64,000 nt of DNA from the NCBI RefSeq assembly GCF_947507565.1, contig NC_089175.1, forward strand, positions 5,073,733 to 5,137,732, given 5' to 3'. This document shows, piece by piece, positions 47,936 to 59,585 of the stretch. The position numbers were made by a program, and so were the translations under genes. Every line of letters starts with the position of its first letter. Position 1 is the stretch's first letter. The notes under the pieces were generated by a model that did no database searches, had not been told where the DNA came from, and was given only the letters and a program-made list of their open reading frames with translations. This stretch comes from Oscarella lobularis. Taxonomy: Eukaryota; Porifera; Homoscleromorpha; Homosclerophorida; Oscarellidae.

Positions 47936-48690
47936 CAGACGAAAAGTAATAATCTTCTACTGGCAGTACAAGTTCTCCCGAGTCCAGGCAAAAAGCAAAA
48001 TAAATTTATTTGAATAAAAATAGAGCGAAATACTGAAAAAAGGCGAGAGTAAATGATAAAAAGGCAGCGTCTTCTTGCGTTCGTTATAATGAGGTGGTCG
48101 TGCCCAGGCCGCTTTTTGCTGATTGGGAAAAGTAGAGCCAATGAAAATTTGCTGATAATGCACGTGAACCGTTCTCTAATTTTTGGCTGGGTTTGGTTAT
48201 AGCTCGCTCTTCGGAATTCTTCGCTGCATGGAGAAAGCTTGCTGTCGCTGTGGACAGTGTGGGAGTGGGTCCGTGGGAGTGTCACTCTACTCTCCTTTCG
48301 TCGTCGTTCTTCCGTGCCGCTCACTTGAGACGAAGAACGACTCCAGTCCAAAAAAAACCGAACGTATGCCTTGTGTAGTGACGTAGAAACGTCAGAATGC
48401 TTGGTCAGCAAAATTCGCCCTCTCTAGCAACAGGCATGCTAATGATTTGCTCAAGTGCTAAAAATAGAATAGATTAGGCACTATTTGATCCTACGCGATA
48501 TCGTTCCTGGAGTCAAGTACAATACTATGAATTGGGAACGTCGAATAATCTATAATATGTCTTATCAATTAAGCAAAAATCAAATTATATGTAACGAGAC
48601 CCGGAGCGAAGGGATGCACGAGTCCACGAGAGACATCATCAGCGTGCGGTAGGTCATAAAGCGTGGGATTTATTGGGGGTGTACAGTAAG
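47936..48690. other. Duplicated 5' flank of D3
   Basis: Near copy of 43115-43844, including gagacccggagcgaagggat and the gtgggatttattgggggtgt stretch directly before the start codon. The conserved last 100 bases may be the promoter. No separate gene is called. Confidence 0.55.
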
Positions 48691-51485
48691 ATGCTGCTGC
48701 CTGTTATCCTTCTTCTTCTATCTCTGGTCGACTTCGCACAGGTTTCTCTCGCTTATTTGCCTCTTCGATTGCTCTGACTTAATTGCTTTCCTTTGCCAGA
48801 GTGACGGTGGCACCGTAGAAATCCAATTCGTCCGGTACAAGAACGCGGCGCACAAAAGCAACGACGGCTATTGCTGCGAGTCGTATGCTACGTCTGGCTG
48901 CACCGACAACTGCGACAACTATTTCGCAGTCTGTTTTCGCGCATACAACCCGGCAAATGACGCTACGTGCATCCATACGCGAACAACAGGCGAGTTCAAC
49001 GACGACGTTACCTTCAAAACCGGAATAAACGCTCTTAAAAACAATGTGGATAATCCCTTTTCACTCGATTTCAATGGAGCATGGAAAGTACAGTTGTAGA
49101 AATTGATGCCACGCGTTTCCGCTCGACTAGTACGTGTTGGTCTTAGAACTCTTTCAGTTTGAAAATTACCATAAAGGACAAGGATAGCTTCACCGGTGAT
49201 GATCTCGTCGATATCCTTCGACCTGGAATAGCAAATGCCGGCATTTCGAGTTCGTGGACCAGCTTGACGATTCGAGGAAAGCACAGCAAGACTCTCTCAC
49301 TAAAATGGCGCGTCCAATGCAATGCAAACTATTACGGCGACTGTACGGTGTACTGCGTGCCAAAAGACACAGACGTCGACGGTCACTACACGTGTAATCC
49401 CACAACGGGCGCAAAAATATGCCGGAGCGGCTGGAAGGGAGCCCCTCAATGCAAGACTCGTACAGTTTGACAAAAATAGAGATGTAGCCAATGCGAATAT
49501 GTGTACTTTTATTAGCCATATGCAAGACGGGCTGTAGCACCCAGCATGGTTATTGTAAAAATCCCAATGAATGCATGTAAGTCACATTGGAAGAAACGTT
49601 TTGGTATGAGTTGATCTGTCACATCTAGATGTCATTCTGGATGGACTGGGAGTAATTGTCTGACGTGCGTTGCAAAGAGTGGCTGTGGTACGTAGCGTTC
49701 ATCCGATGGCATGTATATGAACTGATTGTTTCTTAGTCAATGGATATTGCATTAACCCTAACGAGTGTATCTGCAATTCTCATTGGTTGGGATCGCTCTG
49801 CGATAAAAGTACGTGTCTCACAGTTGACCTGAAATTTAAGTAGCAGTAGCGGTGTTCTGCTCAGGTGGAAATGGATGCAAGGATTCTCCGTGTTTGAACG
49901 GAGGAACGTGCACGGTGATTCCAGATAGCTACACCTGTACTTGTCCACAGGATTTCTCCGGCCCAAATTGTGCAATAGGTAGGACCGAGAAAGAGAAATT
50001 ACCTGCCTACAAATGAAACTCGTCTGCACCTTTTCAGATATGAATCGTTGCCGAAGCAGCCCCTGTCGTAACAACGGTGCGTGCAGCAATCTTCCTAACA
50101 ATTTTGCTTGTGACTGTCAGCCTGGCTACACAGGACAGCTTTGCTCAACAGGCAATTGGAAAGTTCTTGAATATCTATCGTTCATTGTCTTTTGCAGAAA
50201 TCGATGAGTGTTCAAGTGATCCTTGTTTGTACGGAAATTGCTCAGATTTTGAAAAGTCCTTCTCTTGCACCTGTCATCCTGGATTCACCGGACGCCTATG
50301 TGCTACAGGCAAGCAAAAAAGCAACCACACAGTAAAAAACAGCAGCATTGTGAACCGTTTTGTTTATAGATATTGACGAGTGTGCATCTGGTGTATTTGA
50401 CTGCGGTGCAAATATGCTATGCGAGAATACGATTGGCGGACACACGTGCAAATGCCAGTCAGGCTATCAGGTCGCTCTCAACGGTCTTTCGTGTCTACTG
50501 ACTCAATGCGGCGACTTTGATTACTTGTCCAACGCAACGACGAGCGTGCATTTCTCCGAGAGCGATCGAAGAGTTAACTCAACTGCATCGATTGTCTGTG
50601 AGCAGGGATACAGTATGAACAATGGAACGAATTCTATTAGTCTGCGTTGTCTCGATGATGGATCGTGGGATGGCAACCCAGTCTCGTGCAAGGGTAAGTT
50701 CAGCTAGCACATAATAATGATGAGTCGAACTATTAGGCTGGAATTATAGATATTGACGAGTGCAGCAAGTCGCTCGACTCTTGCGATTCGGACGAGGTAT
50801 GCCACAACACGGAAGGATCGTATGAATGCCAACGAAATGAACCCTCGCCTACGAGCCAAACAAATGAACCCTCGCCTACGAGCCAAACAAATGAACCCCA
50901 GCCTACGAGCCAAACAAATGAACCCCAGCCTACGAGTCAACCAAATGAGCCCCAGCTTACGAGTCAACCAAAGGAGCCCCAGCCTACAAGTCAACCGAAT
51001 GAGCCTACGAGCCAGTCATCTCCGTGTTCTGATGGGGAAACGAATGATTGCGTCAGTGACGGTACACGAGGCTATATGCGACGATATCGTATTCATTCCT
51101 CGTCTGTGTAGATCCAAATGCCAAGAACATTGCCGCTGGTGGTTCCGAGCAGACTTATGTCTACATTGGAATTGCAATCGGTTGTCTCCTCCTTCTCATT
51201 GTCGTCGTAATTATTGTGGTTGTTGCATGCCGACGACATCGTCGAGCGTTGAACGTCCCGAGCACTCCTGCTCCTGCTATGGTACTGGCAGCGGCCGACG
51301 CCGATCATGTTTATGACCGGATTGTTCGACCTGGCGAAAACGAACGGCTGTATGAAGATGTACCAAGATCTATCGCCTCACAGTCGAGTCGGACGCGTCT
51401 TTGCAGCGAAAAGGGCGTGGAAGTAGGGAATCCTCTCTACGGTTTCTCAGGAATGAATCAGCCAGGCGAGTCTAATCAAGAATAA
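48691..51485 (+). CDS. Delta-like DSL ligand D3
   Basis: An almost identical sister of D2 over most exons. Signal [21 protein letters not shown] with [50 protein letters not shown]...GWKGAPQC (about 49318-49460). EGF exons run 49524-50312, the cbEGF plus Sushi exon about 50370-50695, and a stalk of seven NEPxPTSQ-type repeats 50830-51020. The membrane span exon starts at 51113 ([20 protein letters not shown]). Unlike D2 the tail is complete: [20 protein letters not shown], then [11 protein letters not shown], stop 51485. The YEDV and NPLY tyrosine motifs may recruit SH2/PTB or endocytic adaptors (inference). The EGF exon ending LCSTG uses a GC donor (gcaatt). Confidence 0.87.
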
Positions 51486-51848
51486 TTTTATTCGTTTTTG
51501 GACATTTTCTGTGGCGTCCGGTTTCTTTTCTTTTATGTGTAAACGCGCGCCTATATAGATTATTTGCGCACGGGTCGATCATTCTGCTGGTTTGGCGACG
51601 CTCAGGACTGTTTGTTCTTTGACTCACCTGCGTGGCACGGAAGAACGACGACAAAAGGAGGGGCGACAGCGGCGAGAACCTTTCGTCACGCGGAATCCAA
51701 CCCTAGCTCACTCGTCCTCGCGATCGATCGCGCCTGGATCGCGTAGAACCACTCGATAGTAACGCTCGCCAAAGTAACAAACAGAAGCCCGGCAGAAGCC
51801 CGGTAGTGGATGCGCGCGGTAAGATCTCAAAGGTGGGCTGTGGTTGAA
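51486..51848. other. Spacer between D3 and D4
   Basis: No gene. The block ggaagaacgacgacaaaag (51639) recurs after D4 at 54678, so it belongs to the duplicated 3' flank or the upstream region of the next gene. Confidence 0.5.
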
Positions 51849-54553
51849 ATGCTACCTGTCATCTTTCTTCTATCTCTGATCGACCTTGCACAGGTTTCTC
51901 TTATTTATTCGCATCTCCGATTGCTGAGACTTGTCTCCTTTCGCCAGAGTGACGGTGGCACCGTGGAAATCGAGTTCGTCCAGTACAAGAACTCGGCACA
52001 CAAAGACAGCAAAGGCTATTGCTGCGAGTCGTTTCTCACGTTTGGCTGCAGCAACAACTGCGACAACTATTTCGTAGTCTGCCTTCGTGAGTATAACCCG
52101 AAAGATGACACTAAGTGCACCCATACGCGAACAACGGGCGAGTTCAACGACGACGTTGCCTTCACAACCGGAAAAACGCTCTTAAAAACGGTGTAGATAA
52201 TCCCATTTCATTCGATTTCAATGGAGCATGGAAAGTACTATTATTGAATTCGATACCTCGCGTTTCCGCTTGATTGGTGAATTTGTCTTAGAACTCTTTC
52301 AGTTTGAAAATTACCATATGGGACAGTGATAGCCTCAGCGGTGATGATCTCGTCGACACCTTACGACCGGGCATAGCAAACGCCGGCATTTCGAGTTCGT
52401 GGACCAGTTTGACGATTGGAGGAAAACATAGCAAGACTCTCTCACTAAAATGGCGCGTCCAATGCAATGCAAACTATTACGGCGACTGTACGGTGTACTG
52501 CGTACCGAAAGACTCCGACGTCGACGGTCACTACACGTGTAATCCCATGACGGGCGCGAAAATATGCCGGAGCGGCTGGAAGGGAGCACCTCTATGCAAG
52601 ACCCGTACAGTTTGACGAAGATGTTATTATAGGAGTAGCTAATGTGAGCGTGTATTTTATTAGCCATATGCAAGACGGGCTGTAGCACCCAGCATGGTTA
52701 TTGTCAGAAGCCTAATGAATGCAAGTAAGCCACTTTGGAAAACAAAAAAGCTCATTGAATTTGAGCCAAACTGTTGTCATATCCAGATGCAATTCTGGAT
52801 GGACTGGGAGTAATTGTCTGACGTGCATTCCTAAAAGTGGCTGTGGTGAGTACTTATCTATCTCACAAATTAGACAGGAACGCCGGATTTGGTTCTTAGT
52901 CAATGGCCATTGTATTGACGCTAACCAGTGTATCTGCAATTCTCATTGGTTGGGATCGCTCTGTGATAAACGTACGCATGCCAAAATTGACCTTCAATTT
53001 GAGTTAATTAGTGGTTTTTCTACTCAGATGGAAATGGATGCAAGGATTCGCCGTGTTTGAATGGGGCAACGTGCACGGCAATTCCAGATAGCTACACCTG
53101 TACATGTCCTCCAGATTTCTCCAGCCCAAATTGTGCAATTGGTAGGATAGAGAGAAGTTGCGTGCATAGACAGTACAAACAAAACCCTGCTGTTCATTTT
53201 CCAGATATGGATCGTTGCCGAAGCAATCCCTGTCGTAACAACGGCACGTGCCGTAATCTTCCTGACAGTTTCGCATGTGACTGTCAGCCAGGCTACACTG
53301 GACAGCTTTGCTCAACAGGCAATTAGAAGGTTTTTGAATACCTATTGTTTATTGTGTCACGCAGAAATCGATGAGTGTTCAAGTGATCCCTGCTTGTACG
53401 GAAATTGTTCGGATTTCAAAAATTCCTTCTCGTGCACATGTCATCCCGGATTCACAGGACATCTGTGTGCTACAGGCAAGCACCACTTGGTCAATAACAA
53501 TGGAATTGTAGTCTTCCTTTTCAGACATTGATGAGTGTGCATCTGGTGCACACGACTGCGGTGCGAACATGCTGTGCGAGAACACCGTGGGCGGTCACAC
53601 GTGCAAATGCCAATCAGGCTATCAGGACGCTCCCGACGGTCTCTCGTGCGTACTGACTCAATGCGGCGACCTCGATTATTTGCTCAACTCAACGACAATC
53701 GTGCATTTCTCGTCAGAAGATCGAAGAGTCGACTCGATCGCAGTGATTGTCTGCGAGGGAGGATACAGTATGAACGCAGAGACAAAATCTCTAAGTCTGC
53801 GTTGTCTCGAAGATGGATCGTGGGACGACGACCCAGTCCCTTGCACAGGTAATCCTAGCTAAGGCGAGAAAAATACTGGAACATATGAAAGGGAATCAAT
53901 TATAGATATTGACGAGTGCAGCGTGTCGCCAGAGTCTTGCGATTCTGACGAGGCGTGCCACAATACGGAAGGATCGTATGAATGCCACCTAAAAGACTCC
54001 CAGCCAACGAGCAGCAAGCCAACGAGCAGCCAACCGTCTCAGTGTTCTGAGGGGGAAGCAAATAATTGTGGCGGCGGCAAAAGTAAGAAATCTACAGCAG
54101 ATGTCTATTTGCGTGTTCACTGCTTGCTTGCTTATTTCTATAGACCAAAATGCCAAAAACATAGGAGGCTCGGAGTCAGGCAGTCAACTTTATGTCTACA
54201 TTGGAATTGGAGCTGGTTCTCTTCTTCTTATTATTGTCGTCATAATCATTGTTGTTGTCGTATGCCGACGGCGTCGTCGGTCGGCTGCCTGTGAGCTTCA
54301 GCCTGCCAGTGAGCTTAAGACTAAGAGCGTTCACGTTGACGTTCCTCCTGCCGACTCGGAGCACGTTTACGACAAGATTTGTCGAGAATACGAGAAAGTG
54401 CCAGAACCGGTGTATGAAGACATGTCGAAATGTGATGTCTCTGCGCCACCGCCGCCTCAGGCTCAGGCTGCCTGTGACGGCGGCGCCGTGGATCTAGGAA
54501 ATCCTGTCTACGGTTTGTCAGAAAAGACCGTGCCGGGCGGGCCCAAGTGGTGA
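51849..54553 (+). pseudogene. Delta-like DSL ligand D4 with a one-base frameshift in MNNL
   Basis: Signal MLPVIFLLSLIDLAQ, then [19 protein letters not shown]...[14 protein letters not shown]. Here the run of A residues is one shorter than in D2 (ggaaaaacgc against ggaaaaaacgc, 52171-52179), giving TAG at 52194-52196. Everything downstream is well preserved: [34 protein letters not shown]...GWKGAPLC (52464-52605), EGF exons, Sushi QCGDLDYLL...[14 protein letters not shown], stalk KPTSSQPSQC, membrane span GIGAGSLLLIIVVIIIVVVV and a long tail with PVYEDMSK and NPVYGLS, stop 54553. It is either a young pseudogene, a polymorphic null, or a homopolymer sequencing error. The intact downstream frame argues for a very recent event or an error. 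Confidence 0.7.
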
Positions 54554-55262
54554 TTCTATATTGTGCGTTCTATAGGTACTGTACATGTTGTTTTGGACAC
54601 AGACTGTAACGCGCTTCACGTCGTCGACGCCACGCCTGTTCGCGTTCACGTCCACTGCCACGGAGCTCTATGCTGGAAGAACGACGACAAAAGTGACAGC
54701 GACTACAAGCCGTAGCCTTTCTCCGAGAAATTCGGAAGAGCATGGGAGTCCGAGACAAAAGAACGGAATCTTGACACCCTCCCTCCCTCGCTCCTCTCCT
54801 CTCGCCTCCGGAGCTCTTTGACAATAAAAAGAGATGACAGCAAGTCTCCCTCGAGTTTTTACGGCAGCTCAACTGTTCTCTGCGTCTATTGGGGATGGCC
54901 ACGTAGTGCTAGACTACGTAGCCTACATCTCGATCATCGCTCGTGTTCAAGCGTACAGCCCAACCAGGAACACGTCTATCAATCAGAGAAGGAAAACGTC
55001 ACTTACAAGGCATCTTGGACATGTACACTTCTTGGTTTACTGGCGACTCACTGCGATGTCAACTGAGAAAGAAGAAGTTACGAGATCCAAGAAGGCCCCC
55101 ATGTCCAGACAATGCGATGGAGGTGGGTATTAATAGTCGCTTTCGTCGTTCGTGCAAAAAACGCTCTCAACAGGATCTCAGAGATATGAGGTTAAATTAA
55201 TTCGCTGTGATAACGCCATTGGTTCAGTTACCTGCCGACCTACTGCACTAGTAGGCGTAAAA
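54554..55262. other. Spacer between D4 and D5
   Basis: Starts with D4 3' flank, with homology to the D3 3' flank near 54678. Several open frames (54834-55133, 54943-55200) overlap each other and show no domain, so none is called. ttttacggcagctc and surrounding sequence are unique here. Confidence 0.45.
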
Positions 55263-57879
55263 ATGCTGCCTGTTATCCTTCTCCTTTCTCTGGTCGACTT
55301 TGCACAGGTGGTTCTCTTGCACACGCCATGCACTATTCTGATTGCTTTGCTTTGCCAGACTGACGGTGGCACCGTAGAAATCCAATTCGTCCGATACAAG
55401 AACTGGGCGCATAAAGTCAACTACGGCGCCTACAGCGGCTACTGCTGCGACTCGTATTCTGCGTCTGTTTGCATAGACGAATGCGATAACTATTTCATCG
55501 TCTGTCTTCGTGAATATAACCCGACGAATGACAACAAATGCCCCCAGAGGCGCACAACCGGCGAGTTTGGCGATGACGTTGCCTTTGCAACGGGAAGTAG
55601 CGCTCTTCGAAATGGTCTGAATAATCCCTTTTCACTCAGTTTCAATGGAGCATGGAAAGTACGGCCCAGTATAAATCGAAATTGATATATTCACGCGTTC
55701 TCAAGTACGACCTGATTTGGTCTTAGAACTCTTTCAGTTTGAAAATTACCATATGGGACAGTGATATCCTCACCGGTAATGATCAAGTCGACATCCTACG
55801 ACGTGGCGTGGCGAACGCCGGCATTTCGAGTGCGTGGACCAGTTTGACGATTCCAGGAGCACACGGGAAGACACTCGCACTAAAATGGCGCGTTCAATGC
55901 ATAGCAAACTATTACGGCGACTGCACGGTGTACTGCGAGCCAAAAGACTCCGACGTCGACGGCCACTACACCTGTAATTCCACGACGGGCGCGAAAATAT
56001 GCAGGAGCGGATGGAAAGGAGCTCCTCAATGTCAGACTCGTACGTTGTGTAAGTCAGAAAAGTAGGAAATGCGTGTATATTAATTTTATTAGCCATATGC
56101 AAAACGGGATGTAGTATGCAGCACGGTTATTGTCTACAGCCCAATGAATGCATGTAGGAGAAAAACGTTTTGCTACTCTGAACTTTAGTCATATGCATCT
56201 AGATGTCGTTCTGGATGGACTGGGAGTACTTGTCTGACGTGCATTCCTAGAAGTGGCTGTGGTGAGAAATGTTCTATCTTGAAAGAAGCAGGAACGCCAA
56301 CGTTGTTCTTAGTCAATGGCTATTGCATTCACGCTAACGACTGTATTTGCAACTCTCATTGGTTGGGATCGCTGTGCAATATAAGTACGTGCGTCAAGAT
56401 TGTCTTGCTAATTAATTAGGCAGTATTTCTGCCCAGGTGGAAATGGATGCAAGGGTGCTCCGTGTTTGAACGGAGCGACCTGCACGGTGATTTCGGATAA
56501 TTACACCTGTACATGTCTTCCGGATTACTCTGGCCCCAATTGTGCAATTGGTAGGACAGAGACAAAATACATGCATGCAAACGAGACTCTTCTGCACATT
56601 TTTAGATATGAATCGTTGCCGAAGCAGCCCCTGTTTAAACAAAGGCACGTGTAGTAATTTTCCAAACAATTTTGCTTGTGACTGTCAGCCTGGCTACACT
56701 GGAGAGCTTTGCTCAACAGGCAAGAAATCGAGATCTCTTGTTCAAAAACCGACATAGAGCTTGTCATCTTACGCAGAAATCGATGCATGCTCAAGTGATC
56801 CTTGTTTGTACGGAAATTGCTCAAATTTTAAAAATTCCTTTTCTTGCACCTGTCATCCTGGATTCACTGGACGCCTTTGTGCTACAGGTAAGCACTACGT
56901 GGTAAATAAAATTAAAATTAATAAAATCTAGCGTTGGTCTTTAGATATTGACGAGTGTGCATCTGGTGTAAACGACTGCGGTGCAAATATGCTATGCGAG
57001 AATACGATTGGCGGACACACGTGCAAATGCCAGTTGGGCTATCAGAACGCTCCTGATGGTCTCTCGTGTGTACTCACTCAATGCAGTGACATTGATTATT
57101 TGTCCAACGCAACGAAGAGCGTGCACTTTTCAAAGAGTGACCGAAGAGTCAACTCGAGTGCAGTGATCGTCTGCAAGCAGGGATACAGTATGAGCACTGA
57201 AACGAATTCTATCAGTCTGCGTTGTCTCGATGATGGGTCATGGGACGGTAACCCGGTCTCGTGCAAGGGTAAGTTTCAGTTAACACGACATTCAATTACA
57301 CAAAGTGTAGGTTGAAATTGTAGATATCGATGAGTGCAGCGTGTCGCCGAAGCCTTGCAAAGCCAACGAAGTGTGCCAGAACACGGAAGGATCGTTCAAT
57401 TGCCGCCCAAGTGAGCCTCAGCCAACAAGCCAACCGTCTCCGTGTTCTGATGGAGAAGCAAATAATTGCGCCAGCGAAAGTACTACTAAGTCATAATGTA
57501 TAATATATTTGTTATTGCTTGGTCCTTTCTCACGAATATAGATCCTAATGCCACGATCGTCACCGCTGGTGGAGACTCCGAGTCGGGTCAGCAGATTGGT
57601 ATCTACGTTGGGAATGCAGTTGGTTCCGTCCTTCTCGTTATTATCATCATTGTTGTCGTGATTGTCTTTTATCGACGACGTCAGTACGTTTTAAGCTTTC
57701 CTATTGCCGTACCAGCGGATGTCAGCGATCCTGACAAGATTGTTCAAAAGAATGAAATTGTAGACAAGAATGCTCAAAATAATGAAATAGTACCAGAGCC
57801 GCAGTATGAAGACATGTCGAAGTATAATGTGCCGCCGACGCCGCCTCCTAAAGGAAAAGAGCTCACCAGGCGGCCCTAA
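55263..57879 (+). CDS. Delta-like DSL ligand D5
   Basis: The most divergent member with an intact frame. Signal [39 protein letters not shown] with a short insertion (NYGAYSGY); [34 protein letters not shown]...GWKGAPQC (about 55899-56040). EGF exons run from 56094 to about 56888; the cbEGF plus Sushi exon about 56945-57268 (QCSDIDYL...[14 protein letters not shown]); the last EGF exon has a short stalk ([11 protein letters not shown]). Membrane span exon from about 57541 ([20 protein letters not shown]). The tail is rich in NEIV repeats and ends [20 protein letters not shown], with YEDM (PI3K SH2-type YxxM) and a proline-rich SH3-type motif but no NPxY. The donor after LCATG is GT (gtaagc), where D1-D4 have GC. 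Confidence 0.88.
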
Positions 57880-58550
57880 TCACTGATTCAAAAGATTCTC
57901 ATTTTCTCATTGTACCGTGCGTTCGTTTGTGCATAGATATGGTTTTCAAAATCTGCCTTTGAGAATTAATCCATCGGCTACGGTATGCATGTTCGTAAAG
58001 CAGCTAAGAAGTCTCCATCCAATATAGGATCTAGGCACACTTAGGTATCTATTTACTGAATGGCTCCAAATTGACCATGCAGGGTCATACGCCAAAGTTT
58101 TTATTACAGTAACGTCGTCACGGAAACTCTCTTTTTTACACCTAACTCTTCTTCAATGCCAGTAGCCTCAATCTTGAATCGTTTTTAATTAATTCTGACT
58201 CTGATCAATAAAACTCTTTGGGAGAGTTACCTCCCTTCTGTCCTAACTCTGAGAGCTCTGATTGTTGATGTACGAGCTGGGTATTTATACCCTCAGGGGC
58301 GGGGCCTCGTTTCCATCGCAGCTTTACAGTACGAGAACACGCGTCGATTCGAATTGTCAACCAACGCGAATCGACTGCAAATTCAATTCTGAAATCATTT
58401 TGAGCAAAATTTCGTCGCAATTCGGTTTCTATACGCGAAATAGGCGAACACGGGAGGGGCCAACGTTAGTATGAATCATTGCATGGAGACCCTTTTTCCA
58501 ACAGTCGTCCAACTACAAAAAATTAATTTCTCTAATTAGCAACTCTCGAG
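57880..58550. other. D5 3' flank and unassigned region
   Basis: No gene is supported. aataaaactctttgggagag near 58206 contains a short dyad (actctttgggagagtt). TATA-like gggtatttataccc lies at 58280. ORFs on both strands at 58205-58474 shadow each other without a recognisable domain. Confidence 0.4.
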
Positions 58551-58679
58551 TCATGCAATAAAACCGGCTGTGCCTACATTTACGTATATGTAAAATTCTT
58601 TTGCCGGCGTCAAACCCAAGCCGTTGTCAAGACTACGAACAGCGCAGCAGAGGTAGGCAAATGCGACGAAAATCCTCAT
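58551..58679 (-). CDS. Possible signal-peptide first exon of a minus-strand gene
   Basis: From ATG at 58679 (minus) the frame reads MRIFVAFAYLCCAVRSLDNG, a plausible cleavable signal peptide. It is followed by a GTAAAT that could be a donor near 58587, or by a stop at 58551. No downstream exon was recognised. This is only a candidate. Confidence 0.25.
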   Translation of the reverse strand: MRIFVAFAYLCCAVRSLDNGLGLTPAKEFYIYVNVGTAGFIA

Positions 58680-59585
58680 CGTCGTGTTTAGACTTTCAGG
58701 TTCATAGTATACAATACGGCTCGCGTATCTAATATTAGACCCCGCCGGCATGCTGCAACCTCGTGAGTGTTACGTATACTAAGTTTAGATCTATTGTTGT
58801 GATTTCGCTCCAAAGGGTAAAGTTGCCCGCGACTGCGCGAAATCTGCGTCAAAGGTTTACGAAATTAGGTAAACCTTTACGATGGGGCGTGGTCAAGACG
58901 CGTGCGGTACACTGATGAGGAGTGCCGCAATTAAAAAACGTTTGAATGTTGTGCATGCCATTCTATTTGTGAATCGTAGCTGTGGGCACAAAGCCAAGGG
59001 ACTTACCCGCCACGTAAGAGTAGCATTTTGACCTCAAGAAAGGTCAAGGGAAAAGTTCAGTACAATTGAGCAGCTCACAATTAACCTGAAGACTCCTGGC
59101 TTAATAGCAGCAAGCGAATCAGCAACGAAGATAACGTGATGGGCAAATGCAAAACTAAGCTTAGTTAGGAAATTTGCAACGTCTTGTTTGTTCGTATCGA
59201 GTGGACTACCGTAGGTGAAGGATTTAGGGAAGACACCTGTTCACTACGTTCAAGTGCTCTAAGTAGTTTTTCGCTCTTGTACTTTTCTGACTTCGTTCCT
59301 TAGAGAAGCGTGTTCGTTTCTGAGACTGCTGAATGGTCTGAACCCGTTCCTACGCGCATAGTAACGACCGAAACTGGATTCCGGAAATAACGGGAGTGAG
59401 AATGGCCAAAGACTGGCATAGCGTTGACGAAAGAGAGAAAACCCTGGTGGAGTCTAATGCAGACATTTTATCACTGTTCACTGAAACACATGAGTGTGAT
59501 GTATATACAATGCTGTATATGCAAATACTACATTGACATCAAGAACAACTCAATCCACTGAAATCATTCTGTTCAAATGTTCTGC
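58680..59585. other. Unassigned region
   Basis: No ORF, repeat array or RNA gene is recognised. ggtttacgaaattaggtaaacc (58853-58874) is a short imperfect dyad. Confidence 0.45.
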
